A stretch of 64,000 bases of DNA from positions 1 to 64,000 of the forward strand of contig VGWG01000001.1 of the NCBI GenBank assembly GCA_016873675.1, written 5' to 3'. Of this stretch, positions 44,757 to 52,746 are shown one piece after another. The notes under the pieces are model-generated. The model did no database searches. It was given only the letters and a program-made list of their open reading frames with translations, and was not told the origin of the DNA. Numbering within the stretch: position 1 is the first letter of the stretch; every line of letters starts with the position of its first letter. A program made the translations under genes and the position numbers. The stretch is from Lentisphaerota bacterium (GTDB taxonomy: Bacteria; Verrucomicrobiota; Kiritimatiellia; RFP12; JAAYNR01).

Positions 44757-45910
44757 TGTCCGCTCCAGTGTTTGCATGCGGCGTCAAAACCCTCGCGCGA
44801 GCCGACCATCTGTACGCTCACGACTGCATCGCCGCGGCGCACCAGCAACCGGCATACGCGGCGCAGCGAACCGTCGTCCAATCGCTCTTCGCGGTGGGCC
44901 TCGCCACCCCCCGCCTCTCCGGCGGCATAGACCTCAACCTCGCCGACCTTGAGCGCGATCACCGGTTGCGGCGGCGTGTACGGCTGAAGGTCCTGCGGGG
45001 TGGCGCAGACGGCCGCATTCGCGCCAGCGACTTTGCCCTGCAGGGCCGCTTCACGCGCCGAACAACGCACCCCGCTTCCCCGCCGTTGCGCCACATCTCC
45101 CGCCGCAAACACACCGGGCCACTGCGTCTGCAGGTTGGCATCAATCAGCACGCCCCGATCGGTCTCTATCCCTGCGGCTTGCGCCAGCGTCCGGTTGGGT
45201 GACGCCCCGATCGAGCAGACCGCGACATCCGCCTCGACTGTGGAGCCGTCGTCTAGGACGGCCGTCACCGCACCGCCGGCCTCGCGCCGGAACATCTGAA
45301 CGGATCGGTTGCAGCGGATGTCCACCCCGGCGGTGGCGACCTGTTCATTCAGCAGGCTTGCGGCCGTCCCGCCCAAATTCGCGCTCAGCAAACGCGGCAG
45401 GCGTTCGACCACAACCGGTTTCGCGCCAACTGCGGCCGCGCGGAGCGCAGTCTCGACGCCGAGTACGCCGCCGCCGATCACCAGCACCCGTGCCCCGGGC
45501 GTGATCCGGTCGCGCAGCAGGACCGCCTCGCGCATCGTCCACAGCGTCATCACCGGCAGGCCGTCACCCCACCCGGCAATCTTGGGGATGATCGGCAACG
45601 ATCCGCAGGCCAGCACCACGGCGACATAGGCCGCGTCAGTCGCCTTGCACACCACCCGCCGCGTCTCCGGATCGAACACCATGACCGGCGTCTCGAGGTG
45701 AACCCGGATCCCCCTGGCAGCGTACCACTCAGCGGGATGGATGATGATCGCATGCGGATCGGACTGGCCACAGGCCACCGCGATCAGCCGCGGACGGAAA
45801 TACGGCAGCACCCCTTCATTTGAGAACAGGTCCACTTCCGCGCCCGCTGCCGCTGCCGCTGCCGCCGCTTCAACACCCGCATGCCCCGCACCGATCACCG
45901 CGATCTTCAT
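44753..45910 (-). CDS. FAD/NAD(P)-dependent oxidoreductase (NADH:rubredoxin reductase-like)
   Basis: 385 residues of the two-dinucleotide-binding-domain flavoprotein family. Seen: IAVIGAGHAGVEAAAAAAAAGA at the N-terminus (FAD), VVLACGSLPIIPKI, a second Rossmann loop VLVIGGGVLGVETALRAAAVGA near residue 145 (NADH), and GVFAAGDVAQ (second FAD motif). The C-terminus is a short dimerisation-like domain. There is no CxxC redox disulphide, so it is closer to rubredoxin/ferredoxin reductases or NirB N-termini than to thioredoxin reductase. The electron acceptor is unknown. It sits between oppC and the DUF493 gene. Confidence 0.87.
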   Translation of the reverse strand: MKIAVIGAGHAGVEAAAAAAAAGAEVDLFSNEGVLPYFRPRLIAVACGQSDPHAIIIHPAEWYAARGIRVHLETPVMVFDPETRRVVCKATDAAYVAVVLACGSLPIIPKIAGWGDGLPVMTLWTMREAVLLRDRITPGARVLVIGGGVLGVETALRAAAVGAKPVVVERLPRLLSANLGGTAASLLNEQVATAGVDIRCNRSVQMFRREAGGAVTAVLDDGSTVEADVAVCSIGASPNRTLAQAAGIETDRGVLIDANLQTQWPGVFAAGDVAQRRGSGVRCSAREAALQGKVAGANAAVCATPQDLQPYTPPQPVIALKVGEVEVYAAGEAGGGEAHREERLDDGSLRRVCRLLVRRGDAVVSVQMVGSREGFDAACKHWSGQ

Positions 45911-45943
45911 GTTTCGCTCCCTTCCCCCTGAGCCGCCCCGTCG

Positions 45944-46864
45944 TCACGCACTCGTCCGCAAGGCCGGATCCAACTCGTCACGCAACGCATCGGCCAACTG
46001 ATTGAAACTCATCACCAGCGCAAAAATGGCCACCGACACAAAAGTCATCTCCCACCAGACGCCCTGCCACAGGCGCAGGCGCGCATTGTTGATCATCACT
46101 CCCCACGAGGGCTCGCCCTGTACGCCGATGCCGAGAAAGCTGACAAACACCTCGGTCGCCACAGCCGAAGGAAACCGTAACGAGAAACAGATAAGCACAA
46201 TATGCAGGACATTCGGCAAGATGTGCCTGAACAAGATTCGCGCGTGGCTGTACCCCAGCACCTGCGCCGCCTGGACATAGGCCCGATCACGATGCTTGAT
46301 CGTTTCGGCCCGCACGTTCCGGCACACGCCGACCCAGGTGGTCAGCCCGATGCCGAGATAGAGACCGGCCAGCCCCTGCCCGACCACCAGAGCCACCGCC
46401 AGAATGAAGAGAAGCCCCGGCATGGAGGCGACCGTCGCGCACAGCCAGTTGACGACGCTGTCGGTGCGACCGCCAAAATACCCCCCCAAACAACCAAGAA
46501 TCACACCAAGCGGCAGGGCGATCAGCGAGGTGATGATGCCGACATGGAACGCGATACGGACGCCTTGAACCACGCGCCCCAACACATCGCGGCCGAGGTT
46601 ATCACTGCCCAGCGGATAAGTCCAAGCGGAGACGCCGGGATAGGCCGATGCGCCCCGTCCCCAGCGCAGCGCGGCCGGCGGGAGGTAGCGCTGGGTTTCG
46701 TCCACGCGGTTGTACGCAGCGGTGCGGTCGGCCTGACGGTTGATCCGGTAGATGCACTCGCCCCAAATCGCGGCCGCCAGGTAGATCCCGACCACGATCA
46801 GGCTCCACCGGGCGTCCCGTCGCGCCCAGAGCCGTTGACCCACCGATCTCATGCCACCGCTCAT
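45944..46864 (-). CDS. oppC: Oligopeptide/dipeptide ABC transporter permease, OppC type
   Basis: 306 residues with an N-terminal helix (LIVVGIYLAAAIWGECIY), a periplasmic segment PLGSDNLGRDVLGRVVQGVRIAFHVGIIT typical of OppC/DppC, five further helices, and the EAA loop with AAQVLGYSHARILFRHILPNVLHIV. Length normal. GAGGTG lies 5 nt before the ATG, 4 bp past the oppB stop. No binding protein or ATPase gene is adjacent; the only matching ATPase is at 8070-8837. Confidence 0.92.
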   Translation of the reverse strand: MSGGMRSVGQRLWARRDARWSLIVVGIYLAAAIWGECIYRINRQADRTAAYNRVDETQRYLPPAALRWGRGASAYPGVSAWTYPLGSDNLGRDVLGRVVQGVRIAFHVGIITSLIALPLGVILGCLGGYFGGRTDSVVNWLCATVASMPGLLFILAVALVVGQGLAGLYLGIGLTTWVGVCRNVRAETIKHRDRAYVQAAQVLGYSHARILFRHILPNVLHIVLICFSLRFPSAVATEVFVSFLGIGVQGEPSWGVMINNARLRLWQGVWWEMTFVSVAIFALVMSFNQLADALRDELDPALRTSA

Positions 46865-46868
46865 TCGC

Positions 46869-48125
46869 TCACCTCAGTCTGACCCGCGGGTCGAGCCACG
46901 CGTAACTCAGGTCCGCCAACAGGTTCACCCCTTGATACAGCAGCGCGCCGATCACCACGACCGCGCGGACGACCGACATGTCTTTCGAATGCATCGCGTT
47001 GAGGCTGACGTTTCCCAGCCCCGGAATGCCGAAGAAACTCTCGAGCAGCAGGCTTCCCGTAAAGAGGAACGGCACCGAGAGGCTCACATAGGTGATGATA
47101 GGAATCAGGCTGTTGCGGAGCACATGCCGGACCATCACCCGCTGCGTCGAGAGGCCTTTGGCCAGCGCGGTCCGCACGTAGGGTTTGTCCACTTCGTCGA
47201 GAATCGCCGCGCGGCAGAAGCGGATGTCGCGTCCGAGTCCGCTGGCAATGCCGATCAGCACCGGCAGCGCCAGATAGGTCCAATGTTCGAACCCCCAGAT
47301 CGGGAAAAGCCGGAGTTTGTACGCCAGCACAAACTGACCCGCCAAGACCCAGATCACGTAGTTGACGCTCATCAGGAGCGTCGAGACGGCCAGCACCGAA
47401 CGGTCCGCCGTGCCACCGCAGCAGAGGGCGCACCACAGCCCGCACATCACCGCCAGGACCGTGCCGCCCGTCAGAATGGGCACGGTCAGCGCGAGCGACG
47501 GGCCGACCCCCTCGCGCAGCACCGCGCCGACCCGGCGCCCGAGATCCGAGGACTCGCCCAGGTCGCCCCGCAGCAGGCCGGCCAGAAAATGGACCAGTTG
47601 CGAATCGAAGAAATGGGCCGTGCGGCGCGCGATCCACACCGCCGCGCCGGCCGCGCCCTCGACGGTGATCGCCTCGGCCACTGCGCCTTCGGGGATCGTG
47701 ATGCGCGCCGACCAGTCCGCCCCGCCCGTGCCGCCCGCGTCAGCGTCCACACGCTGCGTTTCACGCTCGCCCGAAACGCTGCTGCGCAGCACGACGCGGA
47801 TGCGCACCGACCAGGCTTCGGATGACCGTCCCGCCAGCCGCCAGATGCCCGGACCGGTTGGAAAAGCCAGCGGCACGGTTCCGTCGGGCGCGATCACCGC
47901 GCCGGGGGCCAGGGCGCGCGACGCGGCCCAGTTGCCCGCCAGCAACGGCTTGTCATAGCCGTGCTTCGCGTCAAAGAGCGCCAGCGACTCGGCGGTTGCG
48001 TTTTTACCCAGCACCACCTCGGCGGGCGATCCCGGAACCACATGGAAAAGCGTGAACGTCAACAGCAGCACGCCCGCCGTTGTCGGGATGACCTCCAGAA
48101 TTCGCCGCACAATGTAACGCGTCAC
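46869..48125 (-). CDS. oppB: Oligopeptide ABC transporter permease, OppB type, with periplasmic insertion
   Basis: 418 residues against about 310-340 for the family. The first helix (YIVRRILEVIPTTAGVLLLTFTLFHVVPGSP) and HGYDKP at 55-60 are normal, as are LVHFLAGLLRGDLGESSDLG from about 177, the helices after it, and the EAA-type ALAKGLSTQRVMVRHVLRNSLIPIITY loop. Between them about 113 residues (61-173) are inserted with a beta-rich, Ala/Arg-rich composition, expected in the periplasm next to the binding-protein docking face. The GTG at 48125 has GGAG 8 nt upstream; an ATG at 48167 is the alternative. Confidence 0.88.
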   Translation of the reverse strand: MTRYIVRRILEVIPTTAGVLLLTFTLFHVVPGSPAEVVLGKNATAESLALFDAKHGYDKPLLAGNWAASRALAPGAVIAPDGTVPLAFPTGPGIWRLAGRSSEAWSVRIRVVLRSSVSGERETQRVDADAGGTGGADWSARITIPEGAVAEAITVEGAAGAAVWIARRTAHFFDSQLVHFLAGLLRGDLGESSDLGRRVGAVLREGVGPSLALTVPILTGGTVLAVMCGLWCALCCGGTADRSVLAVSTLLMSVNYVIWVLAGQFVLAYKLRLFPIWGFEHWTYLALPVLIGIASGLGRDIRFCRAAILDEVDKPYVRTALAKGLSTQRVMVRHVLRNSLIPIITYVSLSVPFLFTGSLLLESFFGIPGLGNVSLNAMHSKDMSVVRAVVVIGALLYQGVNLLADLSYAWLDPRVRLR

Positions 48126-48301
48126 ACCGCACACTCCGCGCGCACATCGTCTGAAGGGCCGGAACACGTCCGCGCCTCGTCGATGTGGCGTTTATATCAT
48201 ACCCGCTTTGGACGTAACCTGCAATCCACCCCATGATTAGAATTGCTGGAAATGCCATGCGCCCGCTTGCCCTTCCGCCGCAGATCTGGTATTTTCTGAC
48301 T

Positions 48302-48577
48302 ATGAAAACGTTTATTCATGCTGGCAGCAGCGGGTGCATTCGGGCATCGTCTGCTCTGCGGCTCTTTTTTCTGACCGGAATGACAGCGCTCGGCCTGGCC
48401 GGATGCACGCCTGCGGAAAGAACGGCTTTTCCCACTGCGACGGCTCCCGAAAAATCGACGGTCAATCAGGTGATCGAAGGCTTCACCGGCAAGACATCCG
48501 TGGACGCCGGTCAGCGCGCCAAGGCGCAGATCAAGGATATCAACGAGACGCGCAAAGAGAGTTTTGAGGAGTTTTAG
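48302..48577 (+). CDS. Small lipoprotein
   Basis: 91 residues. A signal region ends in a lipobox (FFLTGMTALGLAGC, Cys35), leaving a mature peptide of about 57 residues with VNQVIEGFTGKTSVDAGQRAKAQIKDINETRKESFEEF, probably helical. Not recognised as a named family. The ATG at 48302 lacks a strong ribosome site. It diverges from oppB across 176 bp. Anchored in the inner or outer membrane; Thr at +2 suggests no inner-membrane retention signal. Confidence 0.65.
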   Translation: MKTFIHAGSSGCIRASSALRLFFLTGMTALGLAGCTPAERTAFPTATAPEKSTVNQVIEGFTGKTSVDAGQRAKAQIKDINETRKESFEEF

Positions 48578-48672
48578 CCGTTCACGGGGCTGCTTGAGAC
48601 CGGCCTTGGAAACAGAGACGGTGGCGTTCCTTGCCGTGAACGGTTGCTGCTCGTAGTAAAAGGAGGATGCCA

Positions 48673-49596
48673 ATGGCTCTGCAAAAGCGAAAACTAATGG
48701 AAGCGCTGAAAGGTGGACGGGTGCTGATTTCGGACGGTGCCTGGGGCACGCTCCTGCAGAAAAAAGGCCTGAAACCGGGCGAATGCCCGGAGCTCTGGGC
48801 GGTGGAGCGTCCGGCCGACGTGAAAGCGATCGCCCAGGCCTACTTCGCGGCCGGCGCCGACATGGTCGAGAGCGACACGTTTGGCGGAAATTCCTTCAAG
48901 CTGGACCACTACGGTTTGAAAAACCGCGCGGCTGAGATCAATGAAGCCGGTGCCCGTCTTTCGGCGGAGGCGGCTGCCGAAGCCGGTGGTGAGAAATGGG
49001 TCATCGCCTCGATCGGGCCTACGGGCAAGATGCTGGTGATGGAAGACGTGACCGAGCAGGAGCTGTATGACAGCTTTCGGGAGCAGGCGCTGGCGCTGGC
49101 CCGCGGCGGCGCGGACGCCCTGTGCATTGAAACCATGAGCGACATTACGGAAGCCGCGCTGGCGGTGAGGGCGGTGAAAGAGAACACCTCCTGTGAAGCC
49201 ATCGCGACCTTCACGTTCGCCCAAACGGTAAACGGCGATTACCGCACCATGATGGGCGTATCACCGGAACAGGCGGCTCGGGCGATGATCGCGGCGGGCG
49301 CCGACATCATCGGCACCAACTGCGGCAATGGGATCGCGGGGATGATCGACATCGTCACGGCGATGGCCGCTGTCGCCCCGGACACGCCGATCCTGGTGCA
49401 TGCCAATGCTGGCCTGCCGCGGAACGTCAACGGCGTCGATCTCTTTCCCGAAGAACCGGAAGACATGGCCAGCCAGGTCGTCCGTCTGATCCAGGCTGGC
49501 GCCGCGATCATCGGTGGATGCTGCGGGACAACACCGGCGCACATCCAAGCCATGAAGCGCGTCGCCGACCAGACGCCGCGACGGACCCATCGCTAG
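48673..49596 (+). CDS. Homocysteine S-methyltransferase-domain protein
   Basis: 307 residues equal to the N-terminal Hcy-binding barrel of MetH/BHMT, without folate, cobalamin or activation domains. Seen: LISDGAWGTLLQKKGL, ESDTFGGNSFKLDHYG, ADIIGTNCGNG with the first zinc Cys and GGCCGTTPAHI with the other two. It would methylate homocysteine using S-methylmethionine, betaine or a corrinoid partner encoded elsewhere. AAAGGAGG lies 6 nt before the ATG at 48673; an ATG at 48667 overlaps that site too closely. Confidence 0.88.
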   Translation: MALQKRKLMEALKGGRVLISDGAWGTLLQKKGLKPGECPELWAVERPADVKAIAQAYFAAGADMVESDTFGGNSFKLDHYGLKNRAAEINEAGARLSAEAAAEAGGEKWVIASIGPTGKMLVMEDVTEQELYDSFREQALALARGGADALCIETMSDITEAALAVRAVKENTSCEAIATFTFAQTVNGDYRTMMGVSPEQAARAMIAAGADIIGTNCGNGIAGMIDIVTAMAAVAPDTPILVHANAGLPRNVNGVDLFPEEPEDMASQVVRLIQAGAAIIGGCCGTTPAHIQAMKRVADQTPRRTHR

Positions 49597-49723
49597 CAGT
49601 CTCACGCACGATCAGCACTGCCAGTGCGTGGCCTGCACGCCGGGCAGCCGGCCGATCCGTTGCGTCACGGCCAGGGGCATGCGCGACAAATTCGTGTGTT
49701 TGTATGCGACAAAAATCAGCGTC

Positions 49724-49752
49724 TTGACAGCGGGGGCTAAAATGCGTATAGT
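49724..49752 (+). promoter_or_regulatory. Near-consensus promoter of tRNA-Glu
   Basis: Perfect TTGACA (49724-49729), a 17-bp spacer and TATAGT (49747-49752, five of six). Initiation near 49759 is 17 nt before the mature tRNA. This is the strongest sigma-70 match in the window. Confidence 0.85.
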
Positions 49753-49775
49753 GCCCACCGTTCGTTGTTCAAAGC

Positions 49776-49850
49776 GCCCCCTTCGTCTATCGGCTAGGAC
49801 GCTAGGTTCTCATCCTAGTAAGAGGGGTTCGACTCCCCTAGGGGGTGCCA
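49776..49850 (+). tRNA. tRNA-Glu (anticodon CTC)
   Basis: 75 nt fold into a full cloverleaf. The acceptor GCCCCCT pairs with AGGGGGT (one G-U at position 1-72). The D-arm contains GGCTAGGAC. The anticodon stem is CTAGG/CCTAG with loop TTCTCAT, so positions 34-36 are CTC. The T-arm is GGGG-TTCGACT-CCCC. The discriminator is G and CCA is encoded. It reads GAG glutamate codons, frequent in GC-rich genes. zwf starts 27 bp downstream. Confidence 0.97.
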
Positions 49851-49876
49851 GTTACAGCGGACGCGGGGAATCTTGT

Positions 49877-51403
49877 ATGTCGGCGACCGTCCCTGTCCCA
49901 CAGAGCCTCGTCATTTTTGGCGCCTCGGGCGATTTGGCACGGCGCAAACTCTTCCCGGCCCTCTTCTCCCTCCACCGGCAGCACCTGCTGCCGCTGCCGT
50001 TTGTGATGCTGGGCGTTGGGCGAACGCCTTTTACCGACGATCAATTCCGTGACGAGATGCGCACGAGTCTGGATCGGTTTGTTCCCGTCCGCGCCGACGA
50101 GCACCCGCAGGAGCGTTTGTGTTTTGTCCAATGCTTTTCCTATCTCACGTTAAACACCGGTGATGGCGCGGATTACGTCCGCCTCGCGGAGCGGCTGCGT
50201 GACATTCAGACCCGTCGGAACCTGCCGGCGAACGTCGTGTTCTACCTGAGCACGCCGCCGGATCTCTCCCGCCGAATTCCCGTATTTCTGGCTGAGCATG
50301 GCCTGCATAACGAAGCCGATGGATTCAAGCGTCTGATTATCGAAAAGCCGTTTGGCCACGACGGCGCCTCGGCCGGGGAGCTGCACGACACGCTCCGTCG
50401 CCGGTTTGCCGATCATCAGATCTTTCGCATCGACCACTACCTCGGCAAGGAGACCGTGCAGAACCTCGTCGTGCTCCGATTCGCCAACGTGCTGTTCGAT
50501 GCGGTCTGGGACTACCGCTACGTTGAGGCGGTCGAGATCACCGCTTCGGAAAGTCTGGGCGTGGAGAACCGGGCCGGCTATTTTGATCACAGCGGCATTG
50601 TGCGCGACATGATCCAGAACCATCTGCTTCATGTGCTGGCCATGACCGCCATGGATCCGCCGCAGCAGTTTGACGCCGCGTGCGTGCATACCGAGACGCT
50701 CAAGGTGCTGCGCGGCCTGCGGCCGCTCACGCAGGACGAACTGGCGCGGGATGTCGTGTTCGGACAATACACGGCCAGCCGCATCGGCGGAGAGGCCGTC
50801 GCGGCCTACCGTGACGAACCGGGCGTCGCGCCCGGCAGCCGCACCGAAACCTATGCCGCCATCAAGCTCTTCATCAATCATTCCCGCTGGCACAATGTGC
50901 CGTTCTATGTGCGAGCGGGGAAGCGGCTGCCCACCCGCGTCACCGAAGTCGTGCTTCATTTCAAGCGAAGCCCGCATCCCGTCTTCGGGGCGGTTCCCGG
51001 CGCCCTGCCGAACAAGCTCGTGATACGGATTCAGCCCGACGAGGGCGTGCTCATGACCTTCGGCATGAAGGAGCCGGGCGCCGGTTTTCAGGTGAAGAAT
51101 GTCAACATGAATTTTCACTACAAGGATCTCGCAGCGACGGCCATACCGGATGCGTACGAGCGGCTGCTGCTGGACTGCATGAACGGCGATGCCACGCTCT
51201 ATGCGTCGGGCGATGCCGTGGAGGCCTGCTGGGCGTTCATTGATCCGATTCTGAGCTACCATGCGCAAGCCGGCAGCTTGTTTGAATACCCGGCCGGAAC
51301 ATGGGGCCCGGCGGAAGCCGAGGCGATCCTCGCACGCGACGGGCGGACCTGGCGCTATCCGTGCAAGACGCTCGCGGACGACGGCGCATTCTGCGAACTG
51401 TGA
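49877..51403 (+). CDS. zwf: Glucose-6-phosphate 1-dehydrogenase
   Basis: 508 residues, normal length. Seen: VIFGASGDLARRKLFPAL (NADP loop) at about residues 12-29, VIIEKPFGHD-type LIIEKPFGHD, and RIDHYLGKETVQNL with the catalytic His and the G6P-binding Lys, then NHLLHVLAMTAMDPP. It catalyses the first step of the oxidative pentose phosphate pathway. The ATG at 49877 is chosen because the longer open frame upstream includes the tRNA gene. It may be transcribed from the tRNA promoter; no separate promoter is visible in the 26-bp gap. Confidence 0.96.
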   Translation: MSATVPVPQSLVIFGASGDLARRKLFPALFSLHRQHLLPLPFVMLGVGRTPFTDDQFRDEMRTSLDRFVPVRADEHPQERLCFVQCFSYLTLNTGDGADYVRLAERLRDIQTRRNLPANVVFYLSTPPDLSRRIPVFLAEHGLHNEADGFKRLIIEKPFGHDGASAGELHDTLRRRFADHQIFRIDHYLGKETVQNLVVLRFANVLFDAVWDYRYVEAVEITASESLGVENRAGYFDHSGIVRDMIQNHLLHVLAMTAMDPPQQFDAACVHTETLKVLRGLRPLTQDELARDVVFGQYTASRIGGEAVAAYRDEPGVAPGSRTETYAAIKLFINHSRWHNVPFYVRAGKRLPTRVTEVVLHFKRSPHPVFGAVPGALPNKLVIRIQPDEGVLMTFGMKEPGAGFQVKNVNMNFHYKDLAATAIPDAYERLLLDCMNGDATLYASGDAVEACWAFIDPILSYHAQAGSLFEYPAGTWGPAEAEAILARDGRTWRYPCKTLADDGAFCEL

Positions 51404-51438
51404 TCTGGCGCGCCTGTTTCATCCGGTGGGTTCGCGGG

Positions 51439-52740
51439 TCACCGCCTGTCCGATACGGCGGCGAGCAGCCCGGCCATGATCAGGCAGGTGACGAGGCTGC
51501 TGCCGCCGTGGCTGATGAACGGCAGGGTGATTCCGGTGATCGGCATCGCCTTGGTGACGCCCGCGACGTTGAGGATCGTCTGGAAGGCGAGCGCTGCGGT
51601 TAGACCCGCGCCGACTGTGGTTACAAAAGGCGTGGACGCAGCGGCTGAGGCCCGCCATCCCCGTGCGAACAGGATGGCGTACACGGCGAGCAAAAGCGAG
51701 CAACCAACCAGACCGAGTTCCTCGGCCCAGGCCGCATAAATAAAATCCGACGTGACGATCGGCACGGTGTGCGGCGCACCTGCGCCGATCCCCGAACCCC
51801 ACAGGCCGCCGGAATACATCGCCGAAAGTGCCTGGAGGATCTGCCAGCCGGTGCCTGTCGGATCGGCAAACGGGTTCCGCCAGACATCCAGCCGGAGCCG
51901 CGCGTGATGCGAAACCGTCGCTGCGGCAAATCCGACGACCGCCATGCCGAGCGCACCCCACGCAAGATAACCCAGGCGGCGGGTGCTGGCAAAGAGCATC
52001 ACGATCAAGACCCCGTTCAACAGGACCAGCAGACCCAGATCGTTCAGCCGGAGAATCAGCACCATGGGCACGCTCCACAGCGCGCCCAGCACGAGCAGGT
52101 CCCGCAGGGGCGGAACGGGCCGCCCCGTTTGGGTTTCTGAGAACGCCTGCGTCCGCCGGGCGAGAAAGCTGGCGAGAAAGAGTGTCAACAAAGGCTTGAC
52201 CGCTTCCGACGGATTCAAATTGCCGGGCATGTAGACGCCGCCGCGGTACCGCCGTCCCCAGACCTCCATCGCCAGCAGCACGCCGATGGCCAGCAGATAG
52301 CAGAGCCAGCCGATACGGTTCAAGGCGGCCACCCGCTGCTTTCCCAGAAGTCCGATCACCGCGAGAAAGCCCACCAGCCCCAGTGGATAGGCGAGCCAGG
52401 CCATGGCCCCGGGGCGGGTCCCGGCATCAGTTCCCATCCGGAAGTGCATGACGATCCCGAGACCCGTCAGCAGCAGCGCCGCTGCGGGAATGACTCCGTC
52501 GCCGCGATACCCTGAAAGCCGAAGCCACACCCACACCAGCGGCAGCGATGCGGCGTACAGGCCGAAGGGAACAAGCTGATCCAACGAGGTTTTTGGATCG
52601 TGTCTGAGGGTCACGGCCAGAACGGAGACGCATGCGACCGCAGTCGTCAGAAGCACCAGCGCCAGCAGCCCGAGCGGGAGTCCTCCACCCGATGTGAGGG
52701 GCGATTGTTTGGTTCGAGGCCGTGGCGCGTGAGTCGCCAT
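51439..52740 (-). CDS. SEDS-family protein (FtsW/RodA/SpoVE-like)
   Basis: 433 residues with about ten membrane helices. Seen: NLNPSEAVKPLLTLFLASFLA (the family's QPSE-like loop reads NPSE here), LRLNDLGLLVLLNGVLIVMLFAS, SGIGAG, TSDFIYAAWAEELGLVGC, and the hallmark PITGITLPFISHGGSSL. SEDS proteins polymerise lipid II glycan chains with a class B PBP; none is in the window. It ends a cluster of exported TPR, ExbB/ExbD and VWA genes and starts 6 bp after the VWA stop. It is the cluster's only recognisable enzyme. It could be the division, elongation or a third SEDS paralogue. Confidence 0.88.
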   Translation of the reverse strand: MATHAPRPRTKQSPLTSGGGLPLGLLALVLLTTAVACVSVLAVTLRHDPKTSLDQLVPFGLYAASLPLVWVWLRLSGYRGDGVIPAAALLLTGLGIVMHFRMGTDAGTRPGAMAWLAYPLGLVGFLAVIGLLGKQRVAALNRIGWLCYLLAIGVLLAMEVWGRRYRGGVYMPGNLNPSEAVKPLLTLFLASFLARRTQAFSETQTGRPVPPLRDLLVLGALWSVPMVLILRLNDLGLLVLLNGVLIVMLFASTRRLGYLAWGALGMAVVGFAAATVSHHARLRLDVWRNPFADPTGTGWQILQALSAMYSGGLWGSGIGAGAPHTVPIVTSDFIYAAWAEELGLVGCSLLLAVYAILFARGWRASAAASTPFVTTVGAGLTAALAFQTILNVAGVTKAMPITGITLPFISHGGSSLVTCLIMAGLLAAVSDRR

Positions 52741-52746
52741 GTATCC

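Noticed and set aside
46869-48125. Frameshift or assembly error as cause of the long OppB insert
   Set aside because: The frame stays open, conserved segments on both sides are in the same frame, and the inserted sequence has the same base composition as its surroundings.
49628-49876. Longer N-terminus for zwf
   Set aside because: The extension would be translated through the tRNA-Glu gene and its promoter, and the ATG at 49877 gives the normal G6PDH start.
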